The notes beneath the pieces were generated by a model. The model saw only the letters and a list, made by a program, of their open reading frames with translations, was not told the origin of the DNA and ran no database searches. Shown here piece after piece: positions 52,151-61,710 of a stretch of 64,000 nt of DNA (positions are counted from its first letter, which is position 1; each line of letters begins with the position of its first letter). The position numbers and the translations under genes were made by a program. The DNA is from Gammaproteobacteria bacterium (GTDB lineage Bacteria > Pseudomonadota > Gammaproteobacteria > Pseudomonadales > Azotimanducaceae), in the NCBI GenBank assembly GCA_021773565.1, contig JAJFJZ010000011.1:1-64000 (forward strand), given 5' to 3'.

Positions 52151-54016
52151 TTAGTCGATGTAACGTCGAAACCAGAGTTCCAGCGCAGAACATCGAAATA
52201 TGCGGTTTGTACCGCTGCCGTCGGCCTCGAAACGTGACACATGGTGCCTCAGTCCTTCAGGGTCAAAAATCCCGCGCGCGCTCATGCGCTGGGAATTTAA
52301 CAACTTACAGAGTTCTCCGGTGTGCGGATTCACCCACTGCTCAAACGGTGTAGCAAAGCCGACCTTATCGCGACGGGACAGAATGCCTTGAGGAAGATCC
52401 TCCGCAAAAGCGCGCCGCATGATATGTTTTGTTTCAGCGCCACGCATCTTGTCATCAAATGGCAGGCCGAACACAAACTCAACCAGCCGATGATCCAGGA
52501 ACGGCAGCCGCGACTCAACAGAGTGCCCCATACTAATTGCGTCGCCGAAGTGGAGTAGCTCCGGCAGCAAGCCTAATGCGTGATCGCTATACAAGGCATT
52601 GGTTAATGGGTCTGAATAAGGCGGGGGCGCCAAATTTGTGTTCGTGTGCTCCCGGTCATCAAGGCTGGCCGAGAGAATCGGCGGCACTGATGCCGAGCGC
52701 GGTGTGGTGCGAATACGCAACAGTTGCGGACGCGTGTTATTGAGCAGTTTAAAGGCGCTTATCATACGGGGTAGGCGGTGGTGCAAATTCCATGGACGCA
52801 ACGTTCCAAGTTCCGCGCGGAGATAAGGTGCTGTGTAACGCTGTGGATAACCAGCCAACAACTCATCGGCACCCTGGCCTTCCAGTACTACGCGTGCCTT
52901 CGTGGATACCGCCTGTAGTAACTGCCAGCGAACAAGCTCTTGCCCCCGCCGGGGTGGTGTGTCCAGGTGCCAGGTAACAGACGCAAGATCTTCCAGAAAA
53001 CGCTCAGACTTATACTCGACGCGATGCAGAGGTATACCGGCGTGTGTTGCACTGAGCGTGGCATACCGACTCTCGTCGTATTCGAATCCCGGGAAGACCG
53101 CGGTGTACGCTTCCATACTGGAAGTCTCTTTCTGTGCATGCACAGCGATTGAGGATGAGTCAAGGCCTCCACTGAGCAAGAGCGCAACCGGGACATCGGA
53201 GCGCAGTCGAATACGTACCGCATCGCGAAATAACGCTCGAAAGGTCTCCATCGGGTGTTTGTAATCGTAGTGCTGCGATTGGTCCGTATAGCGCCAGTAA
53301 GGTATTTCGGAATGGCCATTCTCGGTGACAACGAGGTTGTGTCCAGATGGCACCTGAAAGATATAGGCGAATGCGGTGTCGCGGCCGTTTTCGCATACAT
53401 CCATAGTCATGTAACGGCGCACATATTGCAGATTGGGCGCCACCGGCAGCTCGTTAGCAGCGAGTAAGGCTTTCACTTCTGATGCGAAATAAAATGTATC
53501 GCCATGCCATGCGACGAACAGGGGCTTTATCCCGAAACGATCACGCGAACACACCAGTCGACGTTGATGTACGTCCCAGATAACGTACGCCCACATTCCG
53601 TTGAAACGGCGTGCGCAATTCTCCCCCCATTCTTCGTAGGCATGCACGATCACTTCCGTATCTGTACGTGTGCGGAATGTATGCCCGCATGCTTCAAGCT
53701 CCATCCGCAGTTCGATGTAGTTGTGGATGGCACCGTTGAATACTACAAATACATCGTTGGTTTCGTTGGCGATGGGCTGCCGCCCGGCAGTGCTCAGATC
53801 GACGATCGACAGTCGACGGCTGGCGAGCAATAGGTCGGGCACAAAGTCGGTGGTAAGCTGCTGACCTACCGATACGCGCGCGCGTAATGCGTCCGCAAGT
53901 AGATAACCGAAGTCATCCGGCCCTCTGTGAAAGAGAGTGTGTGCCATACATTCGATTCGCGCACTATCTGTTGGGTCGAGATTGTTACGACGCCACAATC
54001 CGGCAATACCGCACAT
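52151..54016 (-). CDS. asnB: Asparagine synthase (glutamine-hydrolysing)
   Basis: A 621-residue class II glutamine amidotransferase/AMP-forming synthetase. Cys2 in MCGIAGLWRR is the glutaminase nucleophile; FNGAIHNYIELRMELEACGH, HAYEEWGENCARRFNGMWAY and CSRDRFGIKPLF are the N-terminal domain. The synthetase domain has the PP-loop LLLSGGLDSSSIAVHAQ and VVLEGQGADELLAGYPQRY. Beyond asparagine synthesis this family amidates sugars and peptides in envelope or natural-product clusters. It neighbours a JmjC-cupin and two acetyltransferases, favouring a specialised role. The C-terminal 60 residues have a second, orphan copy at 46995-47189. Confidence 0.93.
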   Translation of the reverse strand: MCGIAGLWRRNNLDPTDSARIECMAHTLFHRGPDDFGYLLADALRARVSVGQQLTTDFVPDLLLASRRLSIVDLSTAGRQPIANETNDVFVVFNGAIHNYIELRMELEACGHTFRTRTDTEVIVHAYEEWGENCARRFNGMWAYVIWDVHQRRLVCSRDRFGIKPLFVAWHGDTFYFASEVKALLAANELPVAPNLQYVRRYMTMDVCENGRDTAFAYIFQVPSGHNLVVTENGHSEIPYWRYTDQSQHYDYKHPMETFRALFRDAVRIRLRSDVPVALLLSGGLDSSSIAVHAQKETSSMEAYTAVFPGFEYDESRYATLSATHAGIPLHRVEYKSERFLEDLASVTWHLDTPPRRGQELVRWQLLQAVSTKARVVLEGQGADELLAGYPQRYTAPYLRAELGTLRPWNLHHRLPRMISAFKLLNNTRPQLLRIRTTPRSASVPPILSASLDDREHTNTNLAPPPYSDPLTNALYSDHALGLLPELLHFGDAISMGHSVESRLPFLDHRLVEFVFGLPFDDKMRGAETKHIMRRAFAEDLPQGILSRRDKVGFATPFEQWVNPHTGELCKLLNSQRMSARGIFDPEGLRHHVSRFEADGSGTNRIFRCSALELWFRRYID

Positions 54017-54171
54017 TTGGTTTGTCTCCCTGGAACCTGGAGTGAAGCTAACAAGTGAACAGGACGGTTCTCCTTTTAGCTATCAGTTCAATTATCCGTA
54101 AGCCTGTCATCCATCGTATTCCAATGAGCAATTGCGGATTGGAGATGTTGATGTACCTGAGTACATGCGCC

Positions 54172-55053
54172 TTAGCGGCGCGTAGTAATACCAAACCGGT
54201 TGACCAGCTGTCGCTTAATCAGCTGGCGCGATCCTGGTACGGTAAACCACTTTAGGCCAATTCCCAATAAGTGGATGAAGTTATAAGTTAGCGAAATACT
54301 GCTGCACGCAGTAAATACCTCATGTGCCCATCCCATCGGAATGTATAAGGCCTCGCCAGGCTTAAGCTCAAATTGCCACATAGGCAAGCCTTCATAATTG
54401 GGTGTTTGACCTTGCAGAACTTCAATTTTTCGAGCAGTGACCTTTTCAGCCGAAGCCAGATTGTTATCCCTCCACTGTTCTTTAGTGTCAGGCGGCAACA
54501 AAAAGCCACGCTTGGTTCCACTCACCTGGCAAAGAATGGCGCTCGAGTTCCAGGGATCCATATGCAACCCGGTCTCGGCTCCACGCGGTGAAAAATAGCA
54601 CCCAAAAAGAGGGTACTTTCTTCGATTGGGCTCGCATGATAAAACATCAAACGGAAACAAATACAACGATTTTGGTAGAAAGTAGGGATTAGCCCAACCA
54701 TCTTCCAGAATTCCATGCAGGACTTTCTGCTGCGATGGTGTCCAACATTGTGCTCGCACATAAGGAACTGCCTCAAGAAACTGAGGCGCATCTGCAGTTA
54801 ACGTATCATAGGCCACGAATGTATCGAGAAAATCGGTAAACGGTATTTGATCTGAGGATAACCTGTCAAAGTTGTAACCTTGCGGATGAACCATTTCCCG
54901 GCCGATTCTTGATCGGAAGAAGCCGACATCCCATATTGTCATACCGCTCCAACTTTCAAGCGCATCCGTAACGACAACGGGACGATTTTGTCTGAGATAA
55001 TCGCACCTGAATTGCCTGCGACTCAGGTGGTCAATTTTGTCCACTGACTGCAT
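54172..55053 (-). CDS. Cupin-like JmjC-type Fe(II)/2-oxoglutarate oxygenase
   Basis: A 293-residue cupin_8 protein. Iron ligands fit His164 and Asp166 (TGLHMDPWNS) and His244 (PMGWAHEVFT); the N-terminal entry QNRPVVVTDALESWSGM and GFLLPPDTKEQW are conserved features. Family members hydroxylate proteins, peptides or tRNA bases. It starts at ATG 55053, ends 155 bases upstream of asnB on the same strand, and is divergent from two GNAT genes. Together these could modify a peptide or saccharide; inference only. Confidence 0.88.
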   Translation of the reverse strand: MQSVDKIDHLSRRQFRCDYLRQNRPVVVTDALESWSGMTIWDVGFFRSRIGREMVHPQGYNFDRLSSDQIPFTDFLDTFVAYDTLTADAPQFLEAVPYVRAQCWTPSQQKVLHGILEDGWANPYFLPKSLYLFPFDVLSCEPNRRKYPLFGCYFSPRGAETGLHMDPWNSSAILCQVSGTKRGFLLPPDTKEQWRDNNLASAEKVTARKIEVLQGQTPNYEGLPMWQFELKPGEALYIPMGWAHEVFTACSSISLTYNFIHLLGIGLKWFTVPGSRQLIKRQLVNRFGITTRR

Positions 55054-55306
55054 ACGCCTAGCCTAGCACACCACACCACCGCCAGTACTTTCCGAAAACA
55101 GCGGGATGCGATGTGCGACAATCATTATGGTTAGGCATTTGGCAATCGGTTAGATTCAATAAAATTGATATTATGTACAGGTTGGAGATGTAGTTCTATA
55201 CTCTAGCGCGCCACGCCTGGTGAATGGGACTGCTGCACATTGGAATTAACAACACATTAACAATTCGTCAACCACATTACATTTTGAGTGGCACAAGCTA
55301 TCAGAC

Positions 55307-56356
55307 GTGAGCCGAGAGTTCGTAGATAAATGGGTATCCCTGGGCCGGGCAGCCTCGACTCCCAACATTTACCTGATGCCCGAATTTGTATTACCGGCAC
55401 TTCGTCATCTGGAGGCTGGGAAGAACCACAGGATAGCAGTTGTATGGAATGCGGATTGCACCGTATTGCTGGCACTTGCTGTTTTTGTAGCGGTTTCGCC
55501 GAGTTGGAAGTTTCCATTCCCTAAACTGGTAGCCAGCCGGTCAAAACATAGTTTTCAATCGGGAATTCTCGTGCGGGAGGGTTACGATCCGGCGTTGAAG
55601 TACTTGCTTAATCAGATCATCCATGAGTCGTGGTGTGCTATTGAATTTGGTGAACTTAGGGAGGATTCACTTCTCTACCAACAACTTAAAGATGCTGCGC
55701 AACAATTGAAGCTTGTATGGATTTTGCACCGTCGTTACCAACGGGCAATGTTAATTGTGCGCCAAGGCGAGCGTTGGCGAGGTTATTTATCGCGCCATCG
55801 ACATCGAAGAATGAATAGTAATCGCAAACGGCTGGCAGAGCTCGGAAAGGTTGAAACACGAATCTCGTTTGGAGAGGATATATCGGCGCAGGCGATACAG
55901 CGCTTTATTTACCTTGAGTCGCTTGGTTGGAAAGCGGACACCTCGCTTGCAGCGGCACAGCAGGAGCTCTGTTTTTTTCAGGAATTGGTGAGCGACTGTC
56001 GCTCAAGCAATATGATTTTTCTCTGTGAGTTGATCGCGGCAGGGGAGACTATCGCTGCAACTGTAAATTTTTGCGTCGACGGACTTGGCTTTGCATTTAA
56101 GGTAGGCGTTGATCCAGCATTTGCCAAGTATTCCCCAGGTTATCTTGTTGAATACGGCTTCCTCGAAGCCATGGAACACACGGACTTCCCTTTTCGTGAA
56201 GTTGAGAGCGGTGCTCAGTCCGGTTCGTATATAGAAGCACTTTGGCCCGATCGCATAAACATTGTCAGCGGCGAATTTGTAGTGGGTGTGCTTCCTGTAC
56301 TGTTTTCCAGATTCAAGCAAAAGCTCAAACCCATGTACCAGAGATTAAGGAGCTAA
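55307..56356 (+). CDS. GNAT/FemAB-like acetyltransferase (CelD/BcsL type)
   Basis: A ~349-residue protein of the Acetyltransf_6 group. Conserved layout: NIYLMPEFVLPALRHLEAGK (N-terminal lobe), RHRHRRMNSNRKRLAELGKV and the catalytic lobe FIYLESLGWKADTSLAA, ELIAAGETIAATVNFCVDGL, AFAKYSPGYLVEYGFLEAME. Such enzymes acylate exopolysaccharide or cell-wall components. The GTG at 55307 is the first standard start, yet the frame is open back to 55250 and the 19 codons before it include FEWHKLSD, which fits the family's start; only an ATT is available there. Ribosome site unclear. A second GNAT gene follows 7 bases later. Confidence 0.85.
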   Translation: MSREFVDKWVSLGRAASTPNIYLMPEFVLPALRHLEAGKNHRIAVVWNADCTVLLALAVFVAVSPSWKFPFPKLVASRSKHSFQSGILVREGYDPALKYLLNQIIHESWCAIEFGELREDSLLYQQLKDAAQQLKLVWILHRRYQRAMLIVRQGERWRGYLSRHRHRRMNSNRKRLAELGKVETRISFGEDISAQAIQRFIYLESLGWKADTSLAAAQQELCFFQELVSDCRSSNMIFLCELIAAGETIAATVNFCVDGLGFAFKVGVDPAFAKYSPGYLVEYGFLEAMEHTDFPFREVESGAQSGSYIEALWPDRINIVSGEFVVGVLPVLFSRFKQKLKPMYQRLRS

Positions 56357-56363
56357 AACGAGT

Positions 56364-56972
56364 TTGTACTCAAAAATTCAGACCCTGCGCCACGGATTGC
56401 TAGGACAGCGTATCCTGGAACGATTGCGAAAAATCGGCCTAAACATCAATCCTTACTATCTGATTCGTGAGGGTGCTGGACCACTAGAGAATAACTGGTC
56501 CTGCCTGGATGCGGAATTTACCAGTCAGGTATTCTTGCAGAGTGATATGTCCGCTATGTGTGCGTGCACTGCATGGAATACACCGGAAGTTCTGCAACAA
56601 AGACTCGACAAGGGTCACCTGTGCATTGTGCTCAAGCAACAACAACAGATTGTCGGTTATACCTGGGTGGATTTTAAGGAAGTAAACGACTCAGTCTGCG
56701 ATATAGAGCTTCAGCCAGGAGAAGTATACTTGTATGACGCCTTTATCGCACCTGAGTACCGCGGTCGAGGACTGGCGTCATACATGAGAGTTGAGTGTTA
56801 TCAGCAGGTGCGACGAGCCGGGGCCGATATTTTTTACAGTATTTCCGACTACTTCAATTCACCCGCGATTCGTTTTAAACAGAAACTGCATGCAAAATTT
56901 GTCCGCTTGTACCTGGATGTTAAAGTGGGGCGCTTTCATGTGGGTCATTGGGTTCTGAAGGAATACCTTTAG
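56364..56972 (+). CDS. GNAT-family N-acetyltransferase
   Basis: A 202-residue acetyltransferase. The acetyl-CoA binding site is in VYLYDAFIAPEYRGRGLASY, with the Arg-Gly-Arg-Gly-Leu-Ala signature, and the C-terminal strand DYFNSPAIRFKQKLHAKFVR. The N-terminal ~90 residues are longer than a minimal GNAT. The start is a TTG at 56364 with AAGGAG 11 bases before it, 7 bases after the stop of the previous gene, so the two are cotranscribed. The substrate may be the same glycan or peptide. Confidence 0.88.
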   Translation: MYSKIQTLRHGLLGQRILERLRKIGLNINPYYLIREGAGPLENNWSCLDAEFTSQVFLQSDMSAMCACTAWNTPEVLQQRLDKGHLCIVLKQQQQIVGYTWVDFKEVNDSVCDIELQPGEVYLYDAFIAPEYRGRGLASYMRVECYQQVRRAGADIFYSISDYFNSPAIRFKQKLHAKFVRLYLDVKVGRFHVGHWVLKEYL

Positions 56973-57091
56973 ATTTTCGTCTGCTCGGATGCGGCTTCAT
57001 CGTAGAGTAGCTGGGCCTGCCTGGATCCATAGTAATTCGGGCGTGTTGAAAGATAATCGGAAAAATTGTTGAAGTGGGTATAAAAACTCCC
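56972..57091 (-). pseudogene. Decayed TetR-regulator fragment
   Basis: Forty codons on the minus strand read GSFYTHFNNFSDYLSTRPNY then YGSRQAQLLYDEAASEQTKI. They align with GSFYHHFKSFEEYLSALAEY then YGSEQAQLPFDEARARVGDN of the intact TetR at 50049-50615; over half of the positions agree by eye. A TAG stop precedes the fragment after two codons and a TAA follows, so it cannot be translated as a regulator. It fills nearly the whole gap between the GNAT and TPR genes. Confidence 0.75.
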
Positions 57092-57100
57092 CTAGCCTAC

Positions 57101-58723
57101 TTACTGACTCGGGTTCCTCATGTTGCCCAAACCAACACGACTTCCGTTAGCTGAACGTGTCTGCGCAAGTACAGTGGCACGATACTGCCCCGCGAGCCAG
57201 GTGTTGCCAAGACGCTTTGCTGCGTGTGCGGCACCAGTCAAGGCGTTTAATCTGTTGGGAGATACTGCCAACACTGCCTCATACTGCTCAAGCGCCTGTG
57301 CATCATTTCCAACTTCAAGCAGCATATCCGCATAGAGTTCGCGTGCTGGTAGCACCTCGCCCGGTGTTACCGGATGTTTGTCTACTGCGTCCTCTCTATC
57401 TGCAGCCGCAGCTGCTTGGAACAGGGCCCCTTCCTGATCGCCTTTAGCCAGTAAAATCCAGGATTGCACGGATTCGACATGTACCTCGACCTGTGCCCGA
57501 AAGTAGGCGGGGGTTGCCGGCGGCAAATTTGCCAGAATATCCTTTATGATAACCAGGTCCTGCGCCGCCTTTTCCGGTTGCTTGCTGCGTGCGCTACCAA
57601 TTCCACGCGCGAAGAAGTGAATAGATTGCGCCCAGGGAAAATCCTTCCAGGCGAAGTCTTCACGCACGTGCCGTAATTGACTGGCTTCTTTCCACATGCG
57701 CCGTTCCAGTGCGTAACGTGCTGGTGCGGATGCGTAAGTAAAGGCAACCTTAAAGTTTTCGGTATCCGTTTTTTTGATGTTTCCCAGTCGCACCAGCAGC
57801 TGTTGTGCTTCATCGTCGCGACCCGTCTGCAGCATGGCATACATTAGATAGTCGATGCTGTGCAGGCCCTCGTCGTAGTGTCCAGGCAAGTGGGCACTGA
57901 CGGTATATTCGGCGGCTGAGCGGGTTGAATCGTGGTTCGAGGAGAGCGATCTGTCCCAAAGACCGAGACGCGTGAATATGTGGGAGGGCATATGTTGTGC
58001 GTGGGCAGAATCAGGCGCTGCTTCGGCATAGGTCATCGCCGCATCCAGTGCCAGATGGGCAAGGCCTGGATAATCATAACTGTGAATCAAATAGTGCAAA
58101 ACACCCGGGTGTGTGGGTTGCGATGCACGCACCCAGTTAAGCAAGCCCGCTGATTTGAACTGGTGTGCGTATGACTTGTCTCGGGGATCAGCACTGGCGA
58201 GCAATGAAAGTGCGTAGAACATTGCGGCTTCCGGGTCCTGCAAATTATTGCTGTACACTCCGCTCATGCGGGACTCATATTCCCGAGCACGTTCGCGATG
58301 GCTTTGAACATCGTTACTGGAAAAAAAAGCTTTTAGCGCATCTATGTAACTCGATTCCCGGGCTGTGCTTTCCAGTTGCTCCGCAATTGCAAGCAAGGAT
58401 GCACCGCTCTCAAGATCAGATTTACCGGGTGGCGCCCAAAGCGGATGCCAAATACTCATCGCCCCGCCCCAATACGCCATTGCACAATCGGGATCTTCAT
58501 TAATGATCTCTTTGAATAGTTTCGTCGTCTCGGGATATTCGAAGGAATGCAGAAGCGTTATTGCCCGATTAAATGTTTCCTGCACGCCGGTCGAACAGGA
58601 ATTCGAAAACTGTACTTGTCCTGGTTTTTTCTCCTCAGCTGATGCCGTGACTGAAATCATGAGGACTACGAAGATGAGCAGGCCAGTAGCTTTTTTGTCC
58701 CATCGGATATTGCGCGCATTCAT
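57101..58723 (-). CDS. Exported TPR-type protein of unknown function
   Basis: A ~540-residue protein with an N-terminal signal or anchor (GLLIFVVLMISVTASA). It is composed of TPR-like helical pairs: TLLHSFEYPETTKLFKEIIN with EDPDCAMAYWGGAMS, and near the end YADMLLEVGNDAQALEQYEA with SPNRLNALTGAAHAAKRLG. The centre has the distinctive HPGVLHYLIHSYDYPGLAHL and HAQHMPSHIFTRLGLWDRSL, a recurrent pattern in uncharacterised proteobacterial TPR proteins. The ATG at 58723 is preferred to the TTG 30 bases upstream. It diverges from glgC. Role unknown; a periplasmic scaffold is plausible. Confidence 0.88.
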   Translation of the reverse strand: MNARNIRWDKKATGLLIFVVLMISVTASAEEKKPGQVQFSNSCSTGVQETFNRAITLLHSFEYPETTKLFKEIINEDPDCAMAYWGGAMSIWHPLWAPPGKSDLESGASLLAIAEQLESTARESSYIDALKAFFSSNDVQSHRERAREYESRMSGVYSNNLQDPEAAMFYALSLLASADPRDKSYAHQFKSAGLLNWVRASQPTHPGVLHYLIHSYDYPGLAHLALDAAMTYAEAAPDSAHAQHMPSHIFTRLGLWDRSLSSNHDSTRSAAEYTVSAHLPGHYDEGLHSIDYLMYAMLQTGRDDEAQQLLVRLGNIKKTDTENFKVAFTYASAPARYALERRMWKEASQLRHVREDFAWKDFPWAQSIHFFARGIGSARSKQPEKAAQDLVIIKDILANLPPATPAYFRAQVEVHVESVQSWILLAKGDQEGALFQAAAAADREDAVDKHPVTPGEVLPARELYADMLLEVGNDAQALEQYEAVLAVSPNRLNALTGAAHAAKRLGNTWLAGQYRATVLAQTRSANGSRVGLGNMRNPSQ

Positions 58724-58865
58724 TCCCTTTTCCCCATGGCTATTATTATTCAAGCAAGATAAAAGATGTTTTGATCAAAGACAGCATCTGCGACGACGAG
58801 TTTACACCGTGGATCATTGGCGTGATACTTTAGGAAGCATACATACCGGTTGACCAGGGATCCAA

Positions 58866-60158
58866 ATGGAAACAATAGTAGATGACCAAAGCAGCGAAGA
58901 TGCCCGGTATATCAGCCGCCTCACAAGATCCACGCTTGCACTGGTTCTCGCGGGCGGGCAGGGCTCACGGCTCTACGAATTGACGGCGTGGCGCGCCAAA
59001 CCCGCCCTGTACTTTGGCGGTAAGTTCCGTCTGATTGATTTCCCATTATCGAATTGCATCAACTCCGGCATTCGTCGCATTGGTGTTATTACGCAGTACA
59101 AGGCGCACTCACTCATTCGCCATCTGGTATATGGCTGGTCGTGGTTTCAGCCCGCACATCGTGAGTTTGTTGAAATTCTCCCGGCCTCGCAACGTGTGGA
59201 TGGAGAGTGGTACCGGGGAACGGCGGACGCCGTTTATCAGAATCTCGATATTATTCGAACGCATACTCCCCGTTTTGTTTTGATACTCTCCGGAGACCAT
59301 GTTTACAAAATGGACTATGGTCCGTTTCTCGCGTCGCACAATGAGCGCGCGGCGGATATGTCAATCTGCTGTATCGAGGTGCCGGTCGAAGATGCCGCGG
59401 GTGAGCTCGGCGTCATTACAGTCGATGAAACAGGGCGAATCATTGGCTTTGATGAAAAACCGCCAGAGCCAAACTCCATTCCCGGCAAGCCGGGCATCTG
59501 TCTGGCATCCATGGGTAACTATGTTTTCAATACAGCTTTTCTCTATGAACAGGTAATCAAGGACGCGGACAGCAAAAAAACCGACCACGATTTCGGAAAA
59601 AATGTCATTCCCTCTATCATCGGGAATTATCGCGTTTTTGCTTACGCTTTTTGCGATCAGGAAACCCGGAAACAGGCCTACTGGCGGGATGTCGGAACTC
59701 TGGATTCGTTTTGGGAGGCCAACATGGAGCTGGTTTCGGTGACACCGCAATTGGACATGTACGATAGTGAGTGGCCGATCACAACGTATCAGTGGCAGTC
59801 GTCGCCGGCGAAGTTTGTGTTTGACGACGAGGATCGACGCGGCGAGGCGATTCAGTCAATGGTTTCCGGTGGTTGCATCATATCCGGAGCTGCGGTCAAA
59901 GGATCATTGCTGTTCTCGCGCTGTAAAATCCATTCATACAGCAAGGTTACCGATTCTGTCATTCTGCCGGATGTCGAGATTGGTGAAAACTGTCGCATAA
60001 ACCGTGCGATTATTGATCGAGGTGCGGTAATCGAGTCGGGATCGGTGATCGGTGAGGATGCCGAGGCGGATCGCGCCAGAGGATTTCGTGTTACCAAAAA
60101 AGGCATAACGCTGGTGACGCCGAATATGCTGGGCCAAGACATGCATTTCACAAGATAG
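58866..60158 (+). CDS. glgC: Glucose-1-phosphate adenylyltransferase
   Basis: A 430-residue ADP-glucose pyrophosphorylase, the first committed enzyme of glycogen synthesis. The nucleotide site is [20 protein letters not shown], followed by [20 protein letters not shown], the effector/allosteric region; further signatures are [28 protein letters not shown] and [18 protein letters not shown]. The C-terminal part is a left-handed beta-helix ([36 protein letters not shown]). It begins the glgC-glgA-glgB operon, with glgA starting 5 bases after its stop. Confidence 0.96.
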   Translation: METIVDDQSSEDARYISRLTRSTLALVLAGGQGSRLYELTAWRAKPALYFGGKFRLIDFPLSNCINSGIRRIGVITQYKAHSLIRHLVYGWSWFQPAHREFVEILPASQRVDGEWYRGTADAVYQNLDIIRTHTPRFVLILSGDHVYKMDYGPFLASHNERAADMSICCIEVPVEDAAGELGVITVDETGRIIGFDEKPPEPNSIPGKPGICLASMGNYVFNTAFLYEQVIKDADSKKTDHDFGKNVIPSIIGNYRVFAYAFCDQETRKQAYWRDVGTLDSFWEANMELVSVTPQLDMYDSEWPITTYQWQSSPAKFVFDDEDRRGEAIQSMVSGGCIISGAAVKGSLLFSRCKIHSYSKVTDSVILPDVEIGENCRINRAIIDRGAVIESGSVIGEDAEADRARGFRVTKKGITLVTPNMLGQDMHFTR

Positions 60159-60162
60159 GCCG

Positions 60163-61710
60163 GTGCAACACGTTGTATATCTCGCTGCTGAGAACGCAGC
60201 ACTGCCGGGCGGAAAAGTCGGCGGAGTTGGCGATGTAATTCGCGATCTTCCGGAAGCTATCGCAGATAAGGGCTGGCAGGTAACCGTCATCACACCCGCT
60301 TACGGTGTCTTCGCAAAGCTTGCTGGGTCGACTGAGATGGGCGTCGTCGATGTCGATTTCGCGACTCGTAAATACAAGGTGGGTGTGTACCAGGTACCCA
60401 CTCAATCTAGCGAGGTCACCACATTGGTGCTGGATCACGCTCGTTTTATGCCTACTGATCCCGGTGTGATTTATCACAATGACCCCCATGGACATCCGTT
60501 TGCCACCGACGCAACGAAATTTGCATTTTTCTGTGCCGCTGCGGCGAGCTGGATTGCGAACCAGCTAAAGCAACCCACAGTGGTTCACCTGCACGACTGG
60601 CACAGCGCTTTTTACCTGCTGCTTCGGGATAGCGATCCTAAATACAAAAGCCTTCAATTGATTCGTACAGTGTTCACAATTCATAACCTGTCCTATCAGG
60701 GACAGCGTCCTTTGGCGAATAGCGAATCGTCTCTGGAGCAGTGGTTTCCGGATCTCGATTATTGCAGAAATTTTGTTGTCGACCCCGTCAGCAAGGACTG
60801 TATCAATCCGATGGCGCTGGCAATTCGGCGGGCCGACTACATCAATACCGTTTCACCATCCTACGCCAGGGAGATTCTCAAACCGAGCGACGTCGCAAGC
60901 GGATTTATCGGTAGCGAAGGGCTGGAGATAGAGCTGGCTTGTGCAGCAGCCGAGGGCCGTCTCATGGGGATATTGAACGGTTGTGTCTACGCCGCGGTAA
61001 AACCTCGAAGGCCTGGCTGGCAACGGCTGGTCAGTACCACCCGTGCAACGCTCGAACGTTGGAGAGATACTGGTTCAAACATCGCGTCGCATGAGCTGGC
61101 ACTGCAGCGGCTGTCTTTATTTCCAAATCGGGCACCGGCATTGTTGTTGACGAGTGTTGGCCGAATCGTGGAGCAAAAAGTCAGTCTTCTGCTTCAGCAA
61201 ACCAGTGATGGCCCAAAGGCACTGGAGGCGATTCTGAGGGGTATTGGTCCGAGTGCAGCTGTGTTCCTGCTGGGCAACGGTGAGCCGCGTTATGAGCAAG
61301 AGCTGCACGAGATCGCCTGCAGAAATCCAAACTTTTTATTTTTGCGTGGCTATTCCGAAGAAATCGGCGAGCTGTTATACCAGCGTGGCGATACATTTCT
61401 GATGCCATCAAGCTTCGAGCCTTGTGGTATTAGCCAGATGCTGGCGATGCGGGTAGGCCAACCCTGTGTTGTGCATGGCGTAGGTGGTTTACGCGATACT
61501 GTCAAACACAATGAAACCGGATTTGTCTTCAACGGCAGTTCCCCGATGGAGCAGGCAAATGAATTTGTTGCCTGTGTAGATCAGGCGTTTCGGTTGCACC
61601 TCGACGACCCGGCTGCATGGGTTCTCCTGTGCGAACGTGCTACGAAGGAACGATTCACCTGGCAGGCGTCGGCAGCGAAATATATCGAGAGTATGTATGA
61701 GCATCATTGA
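60163..61710 (+). CDS. glgA: Glycogen synthase, GT5 family
   Basis: A 515-residue ADP-glucose-dependent starch/glycogen synthase. The donor-binding Lys-x-Gly-Gly loop reads GGKVGGVGDVIRDLPEAIAD instead of the usual Lys-Thr-Gly-Gly-Leu. Other GT5 features are VVHLHDWHSAFYLLL, TVFTIHNLSYQG, RADYINTVSPSYAREIL, GILNGCVYAAVKP (where most enzymes have Asn-Gly-Ile-Asp) and the C-terminal E-x7-E region MPSSFEPCGISQMLAMRVGQ. The start GTG is five bases after glgC. The unusual loop and NGC suggest a divergent subtype. Its 3' end overlaps glgB by 14 bases. Confidence 0.92.
   Translation: MQHVVYLAAENAALPGGKVGGVGDVIRDLPEAIADKGWQVTVITPAYGVFAKLAGSTEMGVVDVDFATRKYKVGVYQVPTQSSEVTTLVLDHARFMPTDPGVIYHNDPHGHPFATDATKFAFFCAAAASWIANQLKQPTVVHLHDWHSAFYLLLRDSDPKYKSLQLIRTVFTIHNLSYQGQRPLANSESSLEQWFPDLDYCRNFVVDPVSKDCINPMALAIRRADYINTVSPSYAREILKPSDVASGFIGSEGLEIELACAAAEGRLMGILNGCVYAAVKPRRPGWQRLVSTTRATLERWRDTGSNIASHELALQRLSLFPNRAPALLLTSVGRIVEQKVSLLLQQTSDGPKALEAILRGIGPSAAVFLLGNGEPRYEQELHEIACRNPNFLFLRGYSEEIGELLYQRGDTFLMPSSFEPCGISQMLAMRVGQPCVVHGVGGLRDTVKHNETGFVFNGSSPMEQANEFVACVDQAFRLHLDDPAAWVLLCERATKERFTWQASAAKYIESMYEHH

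Noticed and set aside
53081-53110. A TTCGAATCCC run that looks like a tRNA T-loop
   Set aside because: It lies inside asnB and no cloverleaf can be formed around it. No tRNA was recognised elsewhere.
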